A model generated the notes under the pieces. That model had not been told where the DNA came from. It made no database searches and saw only the letters and a program-made list of their open reading frames with translations. Below, in pieces: positions 5,665-6,358 of a stretch of DNA of 6,358 nt. The stretch is from Propionibacterium sp. (GTDB lineage Bacteria > Actinomycetota > Actinomycetes > Actinomycetales > Actinomycetaceae), in NCBI GenBank assembly GCA_030460725.1, contig JAKECL010000122.1, positions 1 to 6,358 of the forward strand. The letters run 5' to 3'. The translations under genes were made by a program, and so were the position numbers. How positions within the stretch are numbered: position 1 is the first letter of the stretch; the number at the start of each line of letters is the position of its first letter.

Positions 5665-6358
5665 GCTGTCCCAAGTGCGCACCCCGCAACTCCGGCGACG
5701 ATGACGGGCACAAGTCCCACCACCTCCACGTCCCGGGTCTCAGCCGCGGCGCGGAGACCTCCCAGGTCACTCACCGCACCTCCGTCATCGAGGACACTCC
5801 CACCGCGGAACCCACCGTCGTCCTGGTGGGCAACCCGAATGTCGGCAAGTCCACCCTCTTCAACATGGTGACCGGCGCGCGACAGGATGTCGTCAACGCC
5901 CCCGGCACCACCGTGGAGGTCATGCAGGGCCACTGGGGAGCCGTCGGGGCGCGGATCCTCGACCTGCCCGGCACATACTCCCTGATCGCCAACTCCCCTG
6001 ATGAGCAGGTCGTCGTCGACACCCTGGCAGGCGTTCCGGGTTCCTTCACCGATCCGGTGCGAGGTCGCTCGGTGGACCTGGTGATCGTCCTCCTGGAGGC
6101 CACCGCCCTCACGCGCTCCCTCTACCTGCTCGGCCAGGTCGCGCGTACCGGGCGCCCCGTCGCTGCGGTCATCACCATGACCGACGTCGCCACCCGTGAG
6201 GGTCAAAGTGTTGACGCGGCCGCGCTGAGCGCCAGCCTGGGTGTCCCGGTGCTCGCCCTGGACGCCCGCTCCCATGCGGCTCTGCCCGCACTCAACGACA
6301 TGGTCTCCGCCGCCCTGCGGACCCGTCCGCGCGTGGGGGGCATCGATCCCGACCCGCT
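5661..6358 (+). CDS. feoB: FeoB, ferrous iron transporter, N-terminal G-domain (3' end cut by window)
   Basis: The first 232 codons of the FeoB Fe(II) permease; the membrane-spanning part lies beyond the window. The GTG start overlaps the feoA stop by four bases and has a strong GGAGG. Residues 1-50 are an extension before the G-domain, with Cys3-x-x-Cys6, three Asp (13-15) and a His cluster (17, 20, 21, 23). Such residues could bind metal, though this is inference. G-domain motifs: G1 GNPNVGKST at 57-65, the G2 region NAPGTTVE at 79-86, G3 DLPGTYSL at 101-108, and the FeoB-typical SPDEQVV at 112-118. The G4 position reads TMTD (172-175) where the classical motif is NxxD. GTP binding and hydrolysis by this domain gate or regulate iron transport. 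The visible frame is intact, with no frameshift or stop. Confidence 0.95.
   Translation, partial: MSCPKCAPRNSGDDDGHKSHHLHVPGLSRGAETSQVTHRTSVIEDTPTAEPTVVLVGNPNVGKSTLFNMVTGARQDVVNAPGTTVEVMQGHWGAVGARILDLPGTYSLIANSPDEQVVVDTLAGVPGSFTDPVRGRSVDLVIVLLEATALTRSLYLLGQVARTGRPVAAVITMTDVATREGQSVDAAALSASLGVPVLALDARSHAALPALNDMVSAALRTRPRVGGIDPDP

Noticed and set aside
4947..6275. 442-codon open frame on the minus strand across the end of ppdK, feoA and feoB
   Set aside because: It crosses three clear plus-strand coding regions and a terminator hairpin. It shows no family motifs and has a composition typical of antisense shadow.

Overview
The window is high-GC DNA with strong C/G third-position codon use, GTG starts, an actinobacterial-type PPDK and actinobacterial-looking FeoA/FeoB. 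It is most likely from an actinobacterium. Actinomycetaceae (Actinomyces/Schaalia-like) is my best guess from general resemblance, not from a search. I see no tRNA, rRNA, CRISPR array, insertion sequence or integrase. The region reads as ordinary chromosome.

Left part, minus strand (1-2319): a tightly organised set read right to left. It starts with a secreted lipoprotein of unknown function (1663-2319). Next is a short intergenic stretch with a strong hairpin (1610-1644). Then comes a cytoplasmic PP2C-type Ser/Thr protein phosphatase (570-1478). Last is a gene whose ATG overlaps the phosphatase stop by one base and which runs off the left edge (1-570). That last protein is unrecognised and ends, as far as visible, in a Pro/Thr-rich linker built on a 9-bp tandem repeat. 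The overlap suggests translational coupling and a shared job in protein-phosphorylation signalling.

Middle, plus strand (2583-5294): a complete pyruvate, phosphate dikinase gene (ppdK), divergent from the lipoprotein gene. It has a plausible promoter with a 10-bp palindrome between its -35 and -10 and ends in a long hairpin. The enzyme interconverts pyruvate + ATP + Pi and PEP + AMP + PPi. All the main catalytic residues are present.

Right part, plus strand (5440-6358): the start of a ferrous iron uptake operon, feoA followed by feoB (4-base GTGA overlap, feoB truncated by the window edge). feoA looks leaderless, with a -10-like TAATAT ending 7 bases before its GTG and no usable Shine-Dalgarno sequence. 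A degenerate half-site resembling a DtxR/IdeR iron box lies just upstream. FeoB has an N-terminal CxxC/His-rich extension and a non-canonical G4 motif.

I did not find a clearly new multi-gene system. The items most worth a second look are the competing-hairpin arrangement between the lipoprotein and phosphatase genes, the metal-ligand-rich FeoB N-terminus, the leaderless feo start with its possible iron box, and the unknown phosphatase-coupled protein.
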